Below are positions 60,336-64,000 of a DNA stretch of 64,000 nt, piece by piece. Under the pieces are notes generated by a model. The model saw nothing but the letters and a program-made list of their open reading frames with translations, ran no database searches and was not told where the DNA came from. This DNA is from Protea cynaroides (taxonomy: Eukaryota; Streptophyta; Magnoliopsida; Proteales; Proteaceae): NCBI GenBank assembly GCA_028583415.1, contig CM053272.1:78113479-78177478 (forward strand). The letters are read 5' to 3'. Position numbers and translations under genes: made by a program. Every line of letters starts with the position of its first letter. The stretch's first letter is position 1.

Positions 60336-61688
60336 TCAAGAAGCTAGAGGTGATGGGGGAGGCGGTGCCTCACGGTCTCTATCATAATCCTCAGCAGTGA
60401 CTCTAGTCAACCAAGCTATCTACGTCTGGGTCGTCTGGAGACTAGCTGTGAGATCAGCCACCCGCTGGTCAGTCACGTGCTGAGCATCCCTAAGCTCTCC
60501 CACCAGTTGATCCGACATGCGCTGAGCCGCCAGAAGCTCTCCCACCCGCTGATCGAACAAGTGATGAGCCTCTTGAAGCTCTCCCATCCTCAAGTCAGAC
60601 ATACCATCAGCCTCTCATATCTCATGCAATATCCTCATCATGTCATCAAAATGAGCATACGAAGGACCAGCTACATGCGAAAGACCAGCAGAAGAAGATA
60701 GACCAGCTCCAGTAGCATGAGTAGGTGATGGAGGAGGTATGACATCCACATCCATGTATAGCCGATCATCATCATCCCCATGAACCCCTGCTCCAGCGGC
60801 TGCTGCTTCTGCTGCCTCAGCGTCAGCCATCTTCACTTGAGTACGAGGGCGCACCATCGCGTTCCTCTCCTCATCGCTGACCTGGGCATCCCGCATGCCC
60901 ATCTTGCAGATGGCCTCCCAATCTAGAGGCGATGAAAAGGATTTCTCCTGAATCTTCTCATCCAACAAATCAACCCCCAGGCGGGTAAGCAATGTAGTGA
61001 TCAAGCATCCATAAGGAAGGTTGCCAGTGTCACTGGGAAACGTGGCACTGATCATCGTCCGCACGATGATATAGGGAAGGTAGACGGGCTGCCTAGTGCA
61101 TATGCAGTACAACAAATACTGGGTCAACTGGGAGACCTTCTCGTAATGTCCACTCTGCGGTATCAGGTTATGCTGAATGATCTTGCAGTATACCCGTGGA
61201 TCTGAACGCAGATAACTCACTTTCATCTCCCAGCGATTAGGTCTGATGAGCTGACGATCTATCTCATCCCTCATCTGTAATGAAAAGAACTGGGGCTCTC
61301 CAGGGGCACAGAATACGAAGGAGCCACCATAAGAGATACCCAGCAAGTTTGCTAGCTGTCGATAGTCGAAAGAAACATCAACCCCCTTGACATAGCTAGT
61401 GATCCGAAGCTCACCACCTCTCTCAACATCGTTGTAATCCCCTACCACTTGGAGATTACAATAGATCTGGCGTACCAAGTCAGGATAGGTACAGGAGTCA
61501 TAGGTGATGAAAGGGAGCCATCCCATATCGCCAAAGGCCCCCTCCACATTGAACAAGGCCAAGCTAGCCAAGTCCACTTTGCGGCCTCCCTCTACCTTCT
61601 TGCGAGCATAGTGGGCATACTGTGTCTCGGCTTCAGTGGAGCGGAAGCGAAGATGGTCACGAAAACTGGGTACCTTGGTACGAGCCAT
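60336..61688 (-). pseudogene. Antisense extra gene of element K (Transposase_32-like), nearly intact
   Basis: The whole 451-codon frame from ATG (61686-61688, MARTKVPSFRDHL) to the ancestral TGA (60336-60338) is preserved without frameshift. It is interrupted only by TGA at 60615-60617 (CGA in A) and TAG at 60420-60422 (CAG in B and C). The first 357 residues can still be read: Arg-rich start, DLVRQIYCNLQVVGDY, SYVKGVDVSFDYRQLANLL, LPYGCLITTLLTRLGVDL, then Ala/Pro-rich sequence. Four heptad-like units follow the first stop. It lies opposite to the 5' leader of K. The family assignment (PF20167-like) is from memory; the role is unknown. Confidence 0.85.
60420..60602 (-). repeat. 14-residue heptad-like repeats at the C-terminus of the antisense gene
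   Basis: Units of the type MSDLRMGELxEAxx (42 bp each), four in K, about five in C (44310-44500), three in B and two in A, counting the final TDQRVADL unit. The Leu/Met spacing suggests a coiled coil. Confidence 0.7.
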
Positions 61689-61692
61689 AGAT

Positions 61693-62133
61693 CTGCAAAT
61701 ACGAAAGAAAAATAAATAATGGCTTAGTAGAGAGGAAAAACCCAAAATTTCGACATAATAACGACTTAAATTGGTCAAAAGCCTCACTTTTCACCCATAC
61801 ACGTGGGAGGAGGACTTACATAGATCCTAAACTGTCCTGTGAGACTCATACAGTCGGAAATTTCAACTAATGAGATTGAATTGGAAGAAATTTCAAGAAA
61901 TTCAAAATCTCGACAAAAGTAAGGCAAAAAGAGTAAATTTTGAGTTTCTCGATAACCAACCGATGAAACTCAAATATTTTTTAGGGCTTTCGTTCCTTGA
62001 GTCACCAACAACAAAATCCCCCAATCAAAATCGAATTTTTATGGTTGAAAAAAGTTTAATTTGAAAAATACGAGATATATGGGTAAAAACCTTGGTAAAG
62101 AAAAGTAAAAATATGAAAATGTAGAAGATATAC
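61693..62133 (-). other. Putative 5'-UTR intron of the antisense gene (element K)
   Basis: On the minus strand, donor CTACAG/GTATATC and acceptor TTTGCAG, 441 bp, five bases before the ATG triplet's leader. Confidence 0.65.
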
Positions 62134-62649
62134 CTGTAGCGGAGGTGTAGACGATGAAACCAGGAGTACAAACTACCAACGGATCGGAGTTGTCACTGTA
62201 GCAACTCAGAGGGATGAGATGAGTCGAAGCAGAGATAAAAAGAATGGGAAATGGACTTTGAATCGGAACTTAAAAATCTGATTTTTAGTTGGGGGTCGGA
62301 AAATTCGACTAAAACCATCGACCAACCCATCGACCCCGCATCAACCCTCTGCTCTCAGTGATCTGACAGAGAACCAAGGGTCGCACCCTGGGTCGGACAT
62401 CCTCCGGCCCCACCATCAACCCCCGGCTCTCGGGAAGAATGGGTGATTTCTCAGGGTCGCATACTGAGGGTCGGACACCCATCGACCCCCACCATCGACC
62501 CTGCAGTGAAAACACAACATTTTCGACAGAATGATCTGAAAAATTTGAAATTTGCATTTGTTAGTGGTTTTAAAATATGAGAATGAAGTATTTAATGATT
62601 GCCTCTCGTGTTCAGTGATTTTCAGGCAATCCCACTATCAGATTAGCTA
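62134..62649. other. Leader of element K between antisense exon 1 and gag
   Basis: Divergent intergenic region: gag starts to the right on the plus strand and the antisense transcript would start leftward. It contains the GTCGA-motif cluster at 62284-62512. No clear TATA box is visible for the antisense gene. Confidence 0.5.
62284..62512. repeat. GTCGA-motif cluster in the leader of K
   Basis: Many TCGACCC, GGGTCGCA, GGGTCGGA and CATCGACCC words in both orientations, at the same place as in B and C. Confidence 0.75.
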
Positions 62650-63210
62650 ATGGCTGGACGCAGAGTAACCATACAGAGCCGTAACTCTATTCCACCACCA
62701 CCACCTGTGGGGGAAGATAACCAGACACACCCAGAAATACAGGGGAACATGAATACAGAACCGTCCATCATAAATGGGCAGACAAATCCTACAAATCTGC
62801 CGGCTCCGCCTACAGACTTGGCCACAGTCGTAATGAACTTGGCCCAACAGCTGCAACAAATGGAACAGGCACAAGCTACTATACAAGCTGCCATAGGCAT
62901 GCCTCTTCCAGCTGCACAGACACCTCTAATGGCAGCAGGACAGGCAAGCATAGCACCAGGGGGAGTAACACAGTACCCCACGCACCTCAGACTCCTATCA
63001 TGCAGGCTCAAGTACTGAATCCTGAGATAGCTCAAGGTGGATATCAATACCATCCACCTATGTATGGATCGTATGTCCCGTAGCAACTAGACCACTCCAG
63101 ACTGGTGGAGCGTTTTCTGAAACTAAAGCCCAGAGAATTCAATGGCAAGCCAGCACATCCTTTATAGCCGACATACTGGGTTGACGAAATGGAAAAAAAT
63201 TTTATGATGA
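62650..63210 (+). pseudogene. gag 5' part of element K, truncated
   Basis: MAGRRVTIQSRNSIPPPPP is followed by NLAQQLQQMEQAQAT, like the N-terminus of the C Gag. A frameshift after 62985 and a TAG near 63164 (Trp of LWPT) interrupt it. It ends at WVDEMEKNFMM, where ~1.5 kb is deleted and RT begins. The Gag core C-terminus, zinc knuckle and protease are absent. Confidence 0.85.
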
Positions 63211-64000
63211 AAGTACAACTACAAGAACTGCTGGACAAGGGTTATATTCACCCTAGTATATCACCATGGGGAGCGCTAGTATTATTCGTAAAGAAGAAGG
63301 ACGGTGGCGTTCGCTTGTGTATAGACTTCCGAGAACTGAATAAACTGACAATCAAGAATCAGTATCCATTGCCTCGGTTCGATGACCTGTTCGATCAGTT
63401 GCAAGGTGCCAAAGTATTATCCAAGATCGATCTTCGGTCAGACTACCATCAGTTGAAGATTAAGGATGGTGATATTCCCCAGACAGCATTTAGGACCAGA
63501 TATGGACATTATGAATTTTTGGTCATGTCTTTTGGAATGACAAACGCACCAGCAACCTTCTATGGAACTTATGAACCGAGTTTTCCTCGACATGTTGGAT
63601 ACATCGGTTATTGTATTCATTGATGATATACTAGTCTACTCCAAAGATGAGGAAACTCATGTTAAGAATCTAAACGCCGCTCAGCAGCGACTGTGGAAGG
63701 AAAAGCTCTACGCCAAATATACAAAGTGTGAGTTTTGGCTAAAGGAAGTCGAATTTCTAGGCCATGTAGTATCCGCTGTTGGAATTAAAGTGGATCCCAG
63801 CAAGATCGAGGCTATTGTAAAGTGGGAAGCACCGAAGAGCATTGCAAAAATTAAAAGTTTTCTGGGTCTAGCTGGACATTATCGATGATTTGTGGAAAAT
63901 ATTCTCGAATTACCGTACCTCTCACCAGCTTGACTAAGAAGGGTGAGAAGTTTATTTAGATGGATAAATGCGAGAAGAGTTTCCAAACCTTGAAGGCTAG
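63211..64000 (+). pseudogene. RT (start of RNase H linker) of element K, joined in frame to gag
   Basis: RT starts at KVQLQELLDKGYIH, has LVMSFGMTNAPATF, VFIDDILVYS (catalytic Asp pair present) and CEFWLKEVEFLGHVVS. One extra base near 63558 shifts the frame. TGA near 63886 replaces Arg, a base is lost near 63902, and TAG at 63957-63959 sits in the same Trp codon that is TAG in C and D. It continues beyond the window. Confidence 0.88.

Larger units (their letters stand above)
57779..64000 (+). mobile_element. Element K: plus-strand chromovirus, internally deleted (runs off right edge)
   Basis: 5' LTR, PBS, spacer, antisense gene with intron, leader, gag 5' part joined to RT, then the right window edge. 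It is inserted in the gag of F; TAAGT (57774-57778) would be the left target duplication. It is the only element in the window on the plus strand and has the best antisense gene. Confidence 0.9.

Noticed and set aside
57111..64000. F and K read as one element with an inverted gag
   Set aside because: A complete LTR start, PBS and second gag start of opposite orientation show a separate element inserted in F.

Overview
The window looks like nuclear DNA from a flowering plant with a large, repeat-rich genome. I see no host gene, tRNA, rRNA or prokaryotic feature. Nearly every base can be assigned to LTR retrotransposons nested inside each other, and every coding region I recognise belongs to them. 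The species cannot be named from this sequence.

Two families are present. Family 1 is a Ty3/gypsy chromovirus of Tekay/Del type. Its order is gag, protease, reverse transcriptase, RNase H, integrase, chromodomain, with LTRs of about 2.3 kb running TGTAAGACC to GTGTGACA, an initiator-Met tRNA primer site (TGGTATCAGAGC) and a GGGGGG polypurine tract. Copies A, B, C, D, E and F lie on the minus strand; copy K lies on the plus strand. Family 2 (copy G) has LTRs of about 4.8 kb and about 4.9 kb of internal DNA without recognisable genes, a LARD-like layout.

The nesting I read is as follows. E is the oldest (gag and leader, 23952-25614). B (4334-23951) interrupts the E gag. A (1-4333, running off the left edge) sits in the 3' LTR of B. 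D (13734-23060) sits in the 5' LTR of B. F starts at 25615, in the antisense gene of E. G (25793-52230) sits in the 3' LTR of F, C (35155-47165) sits inside G, and K (57779 to the right edge) interrupts the F gag. Only D shows both copies of a target-site duplication, with one mismatch.

The most unusual feature is an extra gene on the strand opposite to gag-pol in family 1, between the primer site and gag (A, B, C, K; its leader and intron also in E). It encodes a protein of about 450-460 residues that resembles the plant 'Transposase_32' family (from memory). It is preceded by a conserved putative 5'-UTR intron of 441-453 bp and ends in a variable number of 14-residue heptad-like units. Copies B and K lost all or most of gag but kept this gene.

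Other points are repeated GTCG-core motifs around the LTR TATA box and next to the antisense gene, whose flanking bases differ between subfamilies; a 70-bp GT-AG insertion at the gag/protease boundary of C; a conserved small reading frame in the LTRs; and a nonsense spectrum typical of methylated, silenced repeats. No copy appears able to transpose on its own.
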